A DNA stretch of 64,000 bases from Antilocapra americana (Eukaryota; Chordata; Mammalia; Artiodactyla; Antilocapridae): contig ML662442.1 of NCBI GenBank assembly GCA_007570785.1, positions 31,100,537 to 31,164,536 of the forward strand. Reading direction: 5' to 3'. The position numbers were made by a program, and so were the translations under genes. Under the pieces are notes generated by a model. It searched no databases, was not told where the DNA came from, and saw nothing but the letters and a program-made list of their open reading frames with translations. Within the stretch, counting starts at the first letter, position 1; each line of letters opens with the position of its first letter. This document shows positions 45,105-56,545 of the stretch, piece by piece.

Positions 45105-46462
45105 ATGCTTTACTTCTGCTTCATTGATTGTGTTAAAGCCTTTGACAGCATGGATCACAACAAACTGTGGAAAATTTTTAATGAAATGGGAGTACCAGAC
45201 CACCTTAACCTGTCTCCTGAGAAAACTGTATGCAGGTCAAGAAGCCAACAGTTAGAACTGGACACGGAACAACTGACTGGTTCAAAATTGGGAAAGGAGT
45301 ACGTCAAAGCTGTATATTGCCACCCTGCTTATTTAACTTATACATAAAGTACATCATGCAAAATGCCAGACTGACTGAATCACAAGCTGAAATAAAGACT
45401 GCTGGAGAACTATCAACAACCTCAGATATGCAGATGATACCACTCTAATGGCAGAAAGTGAAGATGAACTAAAGAGCCTCTTAATGAGGCTAAAAGAAGA
45501 GAGTGAAAATCTGGCTTGAGAGTCAACATTCATAAAATAAGATCATGGCATATGGTCCCATCACTTCATGGCAGAAAGGGGGAAAATTGGAAACAGTGAC
45601 AGAGTTTGTTTACCTGGGCTCCAAAATCACTGCAGACAGTGACTGTAGCCATGAAATTAAAAGACATTTGCTCCTTGGATGGAAAACTGTGACAAACCTA
45701 GTTAGCATATTAAAAAGCAGAGACACCACTTTACCGACAAAGGTGTGTATAGTCCAAGCTATTCTTTTTCCAGTAGTAATGTATGGATGTGAAAAAGTGT
45801 GAAGTGAAAGTGTTAGTCGCTCAGTCATGTCCGACTCTTTGTGACCCCACATACTGTAGACTGCCAAGCTCCTCTGTCCATGGGATTCTCCAGGCAAGAA
45901 TACAGGGGTGGGTTGCCATGCCCTTCCTCAGGGGATCTTCCCCACCCAGGGACTGAATCCAGGTCTCCTGCATTGCAGATTCTGTACCTTTTGAGTTACC
46001 CAGGAAACCATGGATGTGAAAGTTGGATCATAAAGAAAGCTGAATGCTGAAGAATTGATACTTTAGAATTGTGGGGCTGGAGAAGACTCTTTAGAGTCCC
46101 TTGGACTGCAAAGAGATCAAACCAGTCAATCTTAAAGGAGATCAACCCTGAATTTTCATTGGAAGGACTGTGGCTGATACTGAAACTCTAATGCTTTGGC
46201 CACCTGATTTAAGAGCCAGTTCATTGGAAAAGACCCTAATGCTGGGAATGGTTGAAGACAAAAGGAGAAAGGGGCAGCAGAGGGTGAGATGGTTAGGCAG
46301 CATCATGGTCTCAATGGACATGAGTCCATTCCATGCTCAAATGGAATTTGAGCAAACTCTGGGAAATAATAGAGGACAGAGGAGCCTGGTTTGCTTCAGT
46401 CCACAGAGTCACAAAAAGTCGGACACAACTTAGCAACTGAATAACAACAGCAATGCTTTACT
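45105..46462 (+). mobile_element. 5'-truncated BovB LINE with RT remnants and 10-bp TSD
   Basis: Insert 45115-46452, about 1.1 kb without the nested SINE. It starts inside the reverse-transcriptase domain: the frame at 45105 encodes FIDCVKAFDSMDHNKLW, the catalytic-aspartate motif A of non-LTR RTs. The YADD motif (motif C) is visible at 45427-45438 in another frame. Indels and stops break the ORF several times. The tail 'cttagcaactgaataacaac' ends at a perfect TSD atgctttact (45105-45114 and 46453-46462). Dead copy; endonuclease region absent. Confidence 0.94.
45783..46021 (-). mobile_element. Bov-tA SINE inside BovB, 12-bp TSD
   Basis: Insert 45795-46009, antisense, from 'agtgttagtcgctcagtcat' to a decayed head. 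Perfect TSD atggatgtgaaa at 45783-45794 and 46010-46021, derived from the BovB coding sequence, so the SINE postdates the LINE. Confidence 0.95.
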
Positions 46463-46882
46463 AGTATTTAACATGTAAAATGGAACACGAGCCTTTGCTC
46501 AGTCCATATGCTACGTTAGCATGTAGGGTATCCCAAGGAAAAAGTGAAAGTTCCACTTATAAAGAGGTTGACAGTACAGCTTCCCTCAGTGAATTATTCA
46601 CTTATAGGTCACTTTTCCATAGTTCATTTAAATGGATGTAGAAGCTGTATTATTGAATTATCACTAAATAAAGTGGACAAAGATTTTAAAATAGCCCTCG
46701 CCCCAGTATACAAAGCCCAAAATATGGAGTGAAGATGATACTGATAATGCAAGTACAAGTGGCAGAACTGACGTGAAAATTATATTCAGTTCTGAGAAAT
46801 TCTAAGGATCGTGAAAACCAGAGTATCGGAGGAAATGCATTGAATGTAGAAGAGACTTCTGAATTGCTGAATCACAAAGTAT
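46463..46882. other. No recognisable gene
   Basis: Unique-looking, AT-rich. Confidence 0.5.
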
Positions 46883-46972
46883 TACACCAAAATTTTTGTT
46901 TTTTGCAGTTGTTTATTTATTTATTTATTTTATTAGTTTTGCCATACAATGACATGATACACCAAAATTTTT
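46883..46972 (-). mobile_element. 60-base L1 tail insertion with perfect 15-bp TSD
   Basis: 46898-46957 contains a (TTTA)n-like antisense tail and 'tagttttgccatacaatgac', the first bases of the ruminant L1 3' end. TSD tacaccaaaattttt at 46883-46897 and 46958-46972, no mismatches. An extreme 5' truncation. Confidence 0.92.
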
Positions 46973-47384
46973 CAAAAAAGTAAAGAAATATTTTCAATCA
47001 GCTTGTTCTTATTAGTAACTTCCATCACTGGATGGTAGTGAAGTCCTGACTGTCCGCCATGGCTTCTCTTACACCTTACTATAGCCTGTTGAGTGTGAAA
47101 ATCTGGGCTCTTGGCATTTGCTAGTGTGGGTAGAGACGAGACCAAGGTTTTTTCTAGGTGTCTGATTGGAATAGACCATTTGTTGTCTAAAATCTTTCTG
47201 TCTCGCTAGGTTGCCCCTATCCTGGTTGTTTGACTAAAGAAAACAGGCTTTTGTTAGTGGGAATGCTTTTGAGAGTCATCTCTGTTGTATATATGTTGAT
47301 GCTTTCAAACTGTGGTGCTGAAGACTCTTGAGAGTCACTTGGACTGCTGAATACTAGTCTATTGTGTGAATGTACAATTTGTTT
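46973..47384. other. No recognisable gene
   Basis: Unique-looking. 'gaagactcttgagagtcact' at about 47320-47339 is close to a BovB coding block but too short to call. Confidence 0.45.
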
Positions 47385-47965
47385 ATCCATTCGCTGGCTG
47401 ATGGACAACTGAGTTGTTTGCAGTATGGAGTAATTATGAATAAAGCTGCTATAGTCACATACAGGTTTTTGTGTGGGGATTATGTTTTCATTTCTCTTGG
47501 GTAATGCCTTGAAGTGAGATTTCTGGGTTGTTTGTTTTTAAGACCATATCAAACTATTTTCCAAAGTAGTTGTGCCATTATGCATTCCCTTTAACAATTT
47601 ATGATAAATTCCCACTTATTATCTCCTCATCATTTGGTATTTTCAGTCTTTCTATTTTTAGCTATTCTGTTAGGCTACAGTCCACAAGGTCACAAAGAGT
47701 AGGACGTGACTGAGTGAGCACACACATAAGTGTATAGTGGTATCTAATTGTCTTTTAATTGCATTTTATTCATGATTAAATGCTACTGAACATCTTTTCA
47801 TGTGCTTATTTGTCATCTATATCTCTTCTTTAATGAAGTATTTTTATTCACATTTTGCATTAGACTTTATATTGTTATTAATATTTTGTTTTGAAAGTTC
47901 TTTATGTGTTCTGGATGCAAATTCTCTGATACACATATTGCAAATAATTTTTATTGTCTATTATT
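47385..47965 (-). mobile_element. Old L1 LINE, antisense
   Basis: 'tccattcgctggctgatgga', 'ataaagctgctatagtcaca', 'cttttcatgtgcttatttgt' and 'gttctggatgcaaattctct' are in antisense ORF2 order. Interrupted at 47672-47727 by a SINE scrap. Confidence 0.8.
47672..47727 (+). mobile_element. 55-base Bov-tA 3' scrap in L1
   Basis: 'taggctacagtccacaaggt' to 'gactgagtgagcacaca' is only the last quarter of a Bov-tA. The L1 continues directly on either side. No obvious TSD. Confidence 0.85.
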
Positions 47966-48264
47966 TTTATTCTTATTCATGTTATATAAAAATGCAATAT
48001 ATATCAATAATGTTATTTGATATGATACACTATGTTCGCCCTGTCTCTTCTTCACTCATTCTCTTTTCCTGTCTTTTTTTTCCCCTCTAGTAATTACAGT
48101 TGGTTCCAACCAGCCTTTCTCACCACTTGCTGTGCTAGTTTTTATATTTTCCTTTGTGGTAGGTGGATTAGGTATCCCAAAAGTAATGAGGATGTATCTG
48201 AAGGTTGGGATAGAATTAACCTTATTATATCCTATATATATATTGATTATTCAGAGAAAATATA

Positions 48265-49045
48265 ACTGTTTTTATTTATTTTTAATTGAAATATAATATT
48301 GATGTATATATTGTGTTTTAGGTGTATATAACAGTGATTCATACTTTTTTAAGATTATATTTCATTTATAGTTATTATAAAATATTGACTATATTTGCTG
48401 TGCTGAATCCTATGTTCTTGAGCTTATTTATTTTATACATAGTAATTTGTGTCTCTTAATCCTTTACCCCATCTTGACCTTGTCCCTCCCCCTTCACTTC
48501 TCCCAACCAACAACCACTAATTTGTGAGTCTGGGTCTTTTTTGTTGTTATTGTTGTTGTTATATTCACTAGTTTATTTTTTAGATCATACATAAGTGAAA
48601 GTGAAGTTGCTCAGTTATGTCTGACCCTTAGCGACCCCATGGACCGCAGCCTACCAGGCTCCTCCATCCGTGGGATTCTCCAGGCAAGAGTATTGGAGTA
48701 GGGTGCCATTGCCTTCTCCTATACATAAGTGATAGCATACAGTATTTGGCTTTCTTTGAATGACTTATTTCACTCAGTGCAATTCCCTCCAAGTCCATCC
48801 ATATTGTTGCAAATAGAAAAATTTCATTCTTTTTTACATCTGAGCAGTATTCCACTGTGTATATATACACATTTTTTTAAATCCATTCATCTGTTAATGG
48901 ACACTTATGCTTCTATATCTTAGCAATTTTAAATAATATTGCTATAACATTGGGGTGCATATATGTTTTCAAATCAGTGTTTTTTTTCTTTTTTGGGGGG
49001 ATATATACTCAGGAGTAGAATTACTGGGTCATATGGTAGTCCTAT
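48265..49045 (-). mobile_element. Old L1 3' end, antisense, split by Bov-A
   Basis: 'tttaattgaaatataatatt' start, then 'cagtgattcatactttttta', 'ccaagtccatccatattgtt', 'ctgtgtatatatacaca' and 'tactgggtcatatggtagtc' in order. Contains a (GTT)n-like patch at 48541-48561. Confidence 0.83.
48587..48732 (-). mobile_element. Bov-A monomer SINE, 12-bp TSD
   Basis: Insert 48599-48720. One antisense Bov-A unit without tRNA head or second monomer. Perfect TSD atacataagtga at 48587-48598 and 48721-48732. Confidence 0.94.
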
Positions 49046-49401
49046 TTTGAGTATAATCACTTTTAATATATTTTATTAATTGATCATTAAGTGATTCTAG
49101 ATAACTAAAAGCAGGCAAGTGGTCTGAATGGAGAATAAGAATTTTTCTCTTTGTCTTCATTTATTCTCAAACTACATTCTTCCTATTTCCTGAGCCCTGA
49201 TCCTTCTGGTCTCTTTTCAGTAAGTAGTACCACTGCAAAGGGGTCATCGCAGCCCCAAACCTGGGAATTAGCCTAGCGTGGCCTTTTCTTGCAAACTATT
49301 GGCCATCACATCTGGCTTCCTAAATGTGTATGGATCTTTTCTCTCTCCGCCAGCCCTTCTTTTTCCTACTGTCCTATTAAGGGTAACCTATATTGCCTGA
49401 T
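49046..49401. other. No recognisable gene
   Basis: Unique-looking. Confidence 0.5.
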
Positions 49402-49620
49402 CCAGTGATTCTCAAATTTCAGTATGATCAGAATCACCTTAAGATTTTTTGAAACATAAATTTTGGGTTGTTAAAACATAAATTCAAACAAAACATAAAT
49501 TTGCTAAAACATAAAAACTTGGAGCCCTCCCAGAGTCTACTTCAGTTGGCCTGGTGTAGGGCCAGTGAGTTTATACTTCTTTTAAATTCTCAGCTTTTAT
49601 TCTAGTGCTCTTCCAACCTT
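49402..49620 (-). mobile_element. MER5A copy with internal short tandem expansion
   Basis: 'ccagtgattctcaaatttca', 'atcagaatcacctt', 'ggagccctcccagagtctac' and 'cagtgagtttatacttcttt' are antisense MER5A. Between them, aaacataaa occurs four times (starts 49452, 49474, 49491 and 49507), where one 'gttaaaacat' block is expected. Confidence 0.75.
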
Positions 49621-50293
49621 TCCATGACAGTTGAGCCTCATCAAACTTCACTGACCTTCACTGCTCTTCACTAAGCAATGACAATGGTAAGAATTTTAGT
49701 GGGAGGCTCTGACCATGAGTGCAGAAATTGTCTTTAGTACCTGAAAGAATATTTGGGCATGCCACTTGATAGTGGGTTTTCTGGAGAAATTCTAAGCTTT
49801 GTTGAAAACCGGAATCCTTGTGATACTTAAATTTTCCTGTTGGGAACTGGACAGTAGGTCTGCCACCACCCAGCAGTGGTATCATCAAGTCCCCACAGGT
49901 TAAGCTGGGAGGGGTTGTAAATGTCAGTAATTTATCATCCCCAGTCACTGTCCATGACTGGATTCTAAATAGGACTGGTGAGGTAAAAGACCTGCCACCA
50001 AATAAGCTCATCCTCAGGTATCATCTTTCTAACCTTGAGTCATCTATAATTTGTTTTGAACTCATAAAGTCACAAAACTTGAGAATGTCACTGAAACTCG
50101 TGATGTGCTTCCTGCGAACATTATCTTTAGGCCTCTATGAGAAGAGCACCGCAGTACCCATCGAAACCCAGAGATGAACCTGACATAAAGCTGTCCACAG
50201 AGTTAGAGCTTCATCTTTCTTTGGCTTTTGCCCTTTAGAAGTCTTGTTTTTTTTTAAAGTAAGTAGTGAAATATTACTGTTTATCGTGTGTGG
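49621..50293. other. No recognisable gene
   Basis: A 117-codon minus-strand frame (50011-49658) has no recognisable domain. Confidence 0.45.
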
Positions 50294-50391
50294 AGTGTGT
50301 GTGTGTGTGTGAGGGGGCGAAGAGGAGAGGAAAGACAGACAGTGACAGAGATGCAGAGAGAGACAGAGAAAAAAAGAGGGAGAGGGAGCTA
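50294..50391. repeat. (TG)n followed by 80-base purine-rich tract
   Basis: TG array 50295-50310, then an almost pure A/G tract (about 50311-50389) with few pyrimidines. Confidence 0.9.
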
Positions 50392-51384
50392 TGTATATGT
50401 GAATATTAAAGCTTGATTGTGTGATTTAACATTGAAAACCTCACATTCCTGCTATGACTTGAGGGAGTAAAAAGAGCCTATTATCATTTTCAGGCCAGAT
50501 GTTTTACTTAACTGAGCCAGTCTGATCCCTGCACCTGTCTGGGACCAGCAGTTGCAGGATTAGTGTAAGAGGCTGAATTTTAAAATCTGGACAACTGTTA
50601 GTGAACGGGCGAATGGTGTGAAAATGAACAGGCTTTCAGCATAAAGGATTTACTGTTTATGACATAAGGCGGTGCATCACTGGCCGGGGAACGTGAGCAA
50701 GCCCTGTTACCTCTGTGTCCGTGCTCACCCAGATCCATTACCAAGTGACAATTACAGGGACTGTGAGTGAGGGCAGAAAACATAAGTCGGGGGCTGGGGG
50801 TAATGTTGGAGGAAACAGAGACATACTATACCATCCATCTGTGAGACAGCCGTAGAGCTACATGGAATTATGTATTATTTCTGGTGGATTATGACAATTA
50901 TAAAAAAGACAGCAGGCTCCACCCCTATAAAGAGTTTTTTTAACCATAAAACCTTAAGGAAGCAATGACTTGTTACCCAAAAGTAATTCCTCCTTAAAGA
51001 ATAATTTCCCTTCCTCATAATATAGAAAGTAAATATACTAAGTTTTATAAAAGCAAAATGAAAATAAACATCATTTTCATGGGGATAAGACTAGATGTGA
51101 ATGGGGAATTCTGACCAATCTCAACAACTAAGTAGTCTTTTTCTCTCATTTTAAAGCCACACACACGCACACGAATGCATATTTGCTTTACTCATCTGGC
51201 TAAAATATAAAATATAGTGCTATCCTTTAGAGTAAATGAATTTTAGTGTGTTACTTATTTTTCAGCTTTCTGTCATATCTGATTTCATACACACACACAC
51301 CCACACACATATACAGGTTTCAATAATACTAATGTTAAAGAAGGATTAATATGGAGTCACATGCTCATTATCTTTGGAAGAATT
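50392..51384. other. No gene; short (CA)n patches
   Basis: Unique-looking apart from CA-rich runs at about 51161-51171 and 51288-51309. Confidence 0.5.
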
Positions 51385-51580
51385 GCACTAAATTTGGAGA
51401 CAGAGACTGGGCTTTGTGCTTGACTTCAACTCACCCTGTGCACACGTGTAACCCTGGGCAAAGCACTTAGTCTCCTTGAGCCCTGGGTCCTCTACTCCAG
51501 GATTTCTGTAAGGATTAAGGAAGCTAATGTATGTGAAAAGCACTTTGTAATTCATAAAGTGGTTTACACGTGTTAGTTCT
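51385..51580 (+). repeat. MIR SINE
   Basis: 'gtaaccctgggcaaagcact', 'cttgagccctgggtcctc' and 'tgtaaggattaaggaagcta' in MIR order. Confidence 0.75.
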
Positions 51581-51654
51581 TACTTTCAATTAAATTTATG
51601 GAAGAAATCTGAAATGAATCTGTGTAAAATTATTTCAGGGATGGTGATGAGGAT

Positions 51655-51825
51655 GAACAACAAGGTCCTACCATATAGCACAGAGAACTATAACCAATAT
51701 TCTGTGACAAACCATAATGGAAAAGAATAGAAAAAGTATACATATAGGTATAACTGAATCACTTCGCTGTACAGCAGAAATTAACATTGTAAATCAACTA
51801 TACTTCAATGCATTTTTAAAATGAT
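51655..51825 (+). mobile_element. L1 3' end, sense
   Basis: 'gaacaacaaggtcctaccat', 'taatggaaaagaatag', 'cactt-gctgtaca'-type block and 'aaatcaactatacttcaatg' are the ruminant L1 3' terminus. Confidence 0.85.
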
Positions 51826-51954
51826 GACAAAACAAATTCATAAACGATAAAAACAACTATTTATCTTCAAACACATCTGATATACACAGTTGCTCTCAAA
51901 TAGGTTTAAAAAGGAGAGTTTTTCTTGCAAGCATCTAGTCATATTAGTGTCCTC

Positions 51955-52200
51955 TTATTCATTCGACCAGTAATGCAATGGGGCGCCTGCCGTGTAGAAG
52001 CCCCAGGGGCGGTGAGGAGCAAGACGCCGTTGTTTCTCTTTTGTAACATCAGGGATCCTGAGGAAGGAGATGGCAAACAGGCAGTTATGGAAACAAATGT
52101 ATGGTGACTATCATTGAGGTGTTTTATGGAAGGGGATGCGTCAGTGACAGAATATAACGGGTGTACCTGACCCAGTGGGCGGTGCCACCCAGGCTTCCTT
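51955..52200 (-). mobile_element. L2 LINE fragment, antisense
   Basis: 'cgcctgccgtgtagaagccc', 'aggcagttatggaaacaaat' and 'cccaggcttccttgaagaaa' correspond to antisense L2 3' blocks. Confidence 0.5.
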
Positions 52201-52950
52201 GAAGAAATGGTGTTTAAATATTGTAGTCTTTTGTATAACAGAAGCCGCACATGCTTATCTTTCAGACATGGTTTGTATTTTTGAACTGTGTCTTACATTG
52301 TTTTTTCAGACACATGTACATGACATAAGGAGGGGTTTGAACTTTTTAAGCTTTAATAAGATGGTAAGATGTCCTTTTTCCAGGCTTGTTTTAATTGCAG
52401 ACCTCTCTTGGTTGCTCCTCTTGAGTCTGGAAGTTGAATTAAGGAAAAAGGGGAATGTGTTGCCTCACATAACTGGATAGTACGAGGATTCCACTTTCAG
52501 GTGTGGTTGGATATTGGGGCAAACTATATAATCAGGATTAGGGCTTACTCCATCTCTTATCCTCTTCTTTCCTCTGACAACTGTATTCTATGATGGGCTT
52601 TCTCCTGAATCTTCTCTTTCCCGATGGTTACAAAGGAAACTCCAGAACAAAATCCTTTTGGCCAGATCAGGTCATGTGCCTACTTCTAGAGGTGAAGTGT
52701 GGAATCAACCCCATACCAGTCACGATGAGAAAAGGGGAGGAGCAGATGTCTGAGGTTGTTAAGGCGGAGGTCATCACTTGCTTGTCCTCCTAGCTCCTAG
52801 AGTCAGCTCTTGTTCCTTGACGCACCAGGGGGCTCCCTCTAGCAACAGAAACGTTCTCATGCTTCAAATCTCTGCCTTTCTTTCCTGTGATCTTTAGGCA
52901 TATATTTAAAAGTTGTATATATTCCATGTATACATATATTTATTTACTTT
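52201..52950. other. No recognisable gene
   Basis: A 101-codon plus-strand frame (52175-52480) has no recognisable domain. TA-rich patch near 52900-52945. Confidence 0.45.
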
Positions 52951-53110
52951 CTCTTTATAAGGAACTGGCTTCTGTAACTGTGGGACTGGCTAGGCAAGTC
53001 TGAAGTCCTTAGGACTGACGGCAGACAGGAAAGGAAGATCGCAAGCAGGATGGTGTTCAGTGGACGCAGGTCAAAGCAGACCACTTGGAAAACACAAACC
53101 CATAAATCTC
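52951..53110 (-). mobile_element. LTR-like fossil fragment
   Basis: 'ataaggaactggcttctgta', 'ggcaagtctgaagtcc' and 'gacggcagacagg' parallel the first half of the element at 887-1235. Confidence 0.45.
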
Positions 53111-54267
53111 ATTCTCACTACCCAGAGAAAGCTGTCTTTATCCCACATTCTTCTCAGAGAACTGCATAATGTCAAGATTAGTTATCTATGGACTTGAAGG
53201 CTGAAATTTTATTTTCTTCTTTTGGTTTGCCCATACTTCAAGTTTTTTTACAATAAACACATAACATTTTGTAATAAAAACCAGTATCTACCAAATTTCT
53301 TTTTTAAAACAACTTTCACTGTTACCTCTATTTCCTTTTATATTTAACTTCCATTTATATTTAACTTCCTTTGAAAAGCGGACTTCTCATTGTTTTATCC
53401 TTTTTTATAATCTGACTGTAGAGCATATTAATATTGTTATTGTAATTATATAATATATATTGCCCCATGCTGATCACCTTTAGCATTTTTTCTTTTGATA
53501 CTCTTCTCTTGTTTTTCTTTTGTTTGTTTCCCATTCTGGGTTGAGGATTTAAAGAAAATTCAAACTAATTTTTAAAGTTTTGTTCATTTTTAAATAAGTG
53601 AATCCTGTGTTTAGAAAAGAATGCAATCCCTTTCAATAGAGTTTCTCATTTAAGTCAACTGCATCCGAATGTTAGTGTCAGGAGAAAACCTTGGCAGACA
53701 AAACACAGAATTACCTGGTTAGCCTCATCACATAACTCAGCCCTGCTTTACCTAAAGATCCTCAAGGAAAAAAGACTTTGTTTTTGTTACCATGGCCTAA
53801 TTCAAGCCAATAAGAAGAGAGGCTTTGAGAAGCAGCAGAGAAAGGATTAAGTTACCAGGTTAGGTAACGTATTCCTAAGATTCTTGTGCATTCAGTACAA
53901 AACAAAGGAACTGCACCATATCTTAGGGTCATTCCATTTCTCAATGACTCACGTTCTATGTACAGAGTTTATTTTTTAATTAAAATGTGTTCCTTCTCCT
54001 TCTGTGACAAAAATTCTAGGTCACCCACACAACACAGATCTCTGCAAAATTAATTTCTGTTATCAGTAAGTATTTAGAAATGGTGAAAACACATACAGAA
54101 AATTAGGCTGTTACTTCTAAATAAGTCTTAGCATGCATTTTCTTTGTTCTTCTTGTTCTTAATTTTATCAATAAAATTTATAATTCAGAAATCCTTAAGC
54201 ATAATTTTATGTCATTATTATATGTTATTCTGCAGGTAAGAAATATGCTGGCATCTTTTAGTTACTT
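53111..54267. other. No recognisable gene or repeat
   Basis: AT-rich. A near-tandem 'atatttaacttcc' repeat lies at about 53340-53368. Confidence 0.5.
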
Positions 54268-54450
54268 AGAACAGGAGTTAGCAATTCTTTTTTGGAAAAG
54301 GCCAGATGATAAATATTTTAGGCTTTGTGGACCATATCCATCTCTTTGGTCAACTATTTGACTCTGCTTTTATAAAAACAGTCATATATAACACCTAGAT
54401 GAATGGGCACAGATGTGCTCCAATAAAACTTTATTTATAAAAAATAGGCA
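54268..54450 (+). mobile_element. Non-autonomous DNA-transposon fossil
   Basis: 'ggccagatgataaatatttt', 'ggctttgtggaccatatcca' and 'caataaaactttatttataa' are in the same order as the copy at 35448-35640. Confidence 0.65.
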
Positions 54451-54639
54451 TCAACAAGATTTTCTTACTTAGAGTAATAAAAGTCTGTCATTTAAGGGCA
54501 CTCTACCCATGCCCAGCTTGCCTTTTCAGATTTAGTTTTACAGTTCTCCTGTATGAATTTTTTGCTTCTAAAATCGTTAACTTGCTTGTTGTCGTCTGAA
54601 CCAATTTCTGTGTCACTGTCCCTCCTAGAAGATCAATTG

Positions 54640-54760
54640 TTTCCTCTATGCCTTTTTGCATGAAGCCTTCCCTGACCACCTCTCCCATGAGGAACTCATA
54701 AAACTAATTCCATGTCTCTCTCATTTGTCATCCAAGCTTCAGTTCTCTTTTGAGTACTCT
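54640..54760 (+). mobile_element. L2-like fragment, sense
   Basis: 'catgaagccttccctgacca' followed by 'atgtctctctcatttgtcat' resembles sense L2 3' sequence. Weak. Confidence 0.4.
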
Positions 54761-55257
54761 CATAAGTTTACTGTGGCCTTTAGACGTTGGCTCAATTTAT
54801 GCCTCTGTAGCTAAATTTGCCTGCGAAATGCTGCATTAAAAAGCTAGAAAAGTATTGGAAACAAAGTGATTTACTCCCAAATGTGGAAAGTCTCTTACCC
54901 CTAAAGGAGAAGAAGGCAGACAAGCGAGGAGGAAGCACTGCAGCCTGGAAAAGTGAAGGTATCAGGTACAAATACTAACGTGTCTTAAGAATGCACAGAC
55001 ACAAACAAAACCAGGATAAACCCACAGAGCATTTCTGGGGGCCACTAAGGCAATAACCAGGAGGACTGGAAAGACGAGTGGAGAATGGAAACAGGGATAA
55101 GCTTCCCTGCTGGAAAGACCAGAGAGCACAGGCCGCACAGTGGGCATTATAAAATGATAGAGCAAGAGGCTGAGACTGAGCTTATTTTAAAAGAGCTTCA
55201 CAGAGATGTACATGGAAAAGAGAAAGGGAAGGAAGAGAGAAAGACCCCAAGGCATCC

Positions 55258-56175
55258 TTGGTAAGAGCACAGGTTTTGGAGTTAGATCTGGATTCGAATC
55301 CTAGCACTCTATTTGTTTGAATATTTACTATTTCTTTCTTACTGTTTTCTTATTAATATATCTACCTCATAGAGGAACTAAAGAGCCTCCTGATGAAGGT
55401 GAAAGAAGAGAGTGAGAAAGTTGGCTTAAAACTCAGCATCCAAAAAACTAAGATCATGATATCCAGTCTCATCACTTCATGGCAAATAGATGGGGAAACA
55501 ATGTAATCAGTGACAGATTTTATTTTCTTGGGCTCCAAAATCAGTGAAGATGGATGCCTGTTCCTTAGAAGAGAAGACAAAACCTTGACAGCATATTAAA
55601 AAGCAGAGACATTACTGACAAAGGTCCATCTAGCCAAAGCTATGGTTTTTCCAGGAGTCATGTATGGATGTGAGAGTTGGACTGTAAAGAAGACTGAACA
55701 CCAAAGAATGATGCTTTTGAACTGTGGTATTGGAGAAGACTCATGAAAGTCTCTTGGACAGCAAGGAGATCAAACTAGTCAATTCTAAAGGGAATTGATT
55801 CTGATTATACATTGGAAGGATTGATGGTGAAGCTGAAACTCCAGTACTTTGGCCACCTGATGGGAAAAACTGACTCATTGGAAAAGACCCTGATGCTAGG
55901 AAAGATTGAGGGTAGGAGGAAAAGGGGACGACAGAGGATGAGATGGTTGGATGGCATCTACTCAATGCCTAGTCAATGGACGTGGGTTTGAGGAAGCTTG
56001 GGGAACCGGTGAAACACAGGGAAGCCTGGTGTGTTGCAGTCTGTGGGGTCACAAAGAGTTGGACATGACTGAGCAACTGAACAGCAACAACAACCTCATA
56101 GATCTGTACTGAGAAATCAAAGCAAGCAGTTCCTGACACACAGCAGATTTGCACTACTATATAATAGTAATGATT
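55258..56175 (+). repeat. MIR SINE split by a BovB insertion
   Basis: Left half 'gtaagagcacaggttttgga' to 'tatctacctcatag' (55262-55373) and right half 'gatctgtactgagaaatcaa' to 'cagttcctgacacacagca' rejoin to a MIR once the BovB is removed. Confidence 0.8.
55364..56102 (+). mobile_element. BovB LINE 3' end with 10-bp TSD
   Basis: Insert 55374-56092. It encodes the post-RT C-terminal region, starting 'ggaactaaagagcctcctga' and ending 'gagcaactgaacagcaacaa'. The reading frame is broken by several indels. Perfect TSD acctcataga at 55364-55373 and 56093-56102, inside a MIR. Confidence 0.94.
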
Positions 56176-56394
56176 GCTGTAATGCCAAAGTCATGTCAAG
56201 GCTGTTCTGCCTGACAAAAGTGGTTAAGGAAAAGAAACAAAGAATTTATTCCATCAATAGATCATGAGTGTGTCTGGAGCCTTATGCTTTTCAAAGATTT
56301 TTTTTCACTACTGTTTACCCATTAAATTATTTTCACAAATGCATTTCATTTCTATGGCTATAATACTTGGGATTCCTAGAACATTCTCTTGATG

Positions 56395-56545
56395 GTTCAC
56401 GGTGTCTGCATGTTACAGTGAGGAGAGTGAGTTCCAATCCTGGCTCTGACCACCACCAGCCATGGGGGCAAGAAGTCATCACTTCTCTCTCCTGGCCTTA
56501 TTTTTCTCATTATTGAAACAGAAGTCTTTACTTTCTTCTGCTTTA
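56395..56545 (+). repeat. MIR SINE fragment
   Basis: 'gagttccaatcctggctctg', 'agtcatcacttctctctcct' and 'tatttttctcattattgaaa' in order. Confidence 0.65.
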
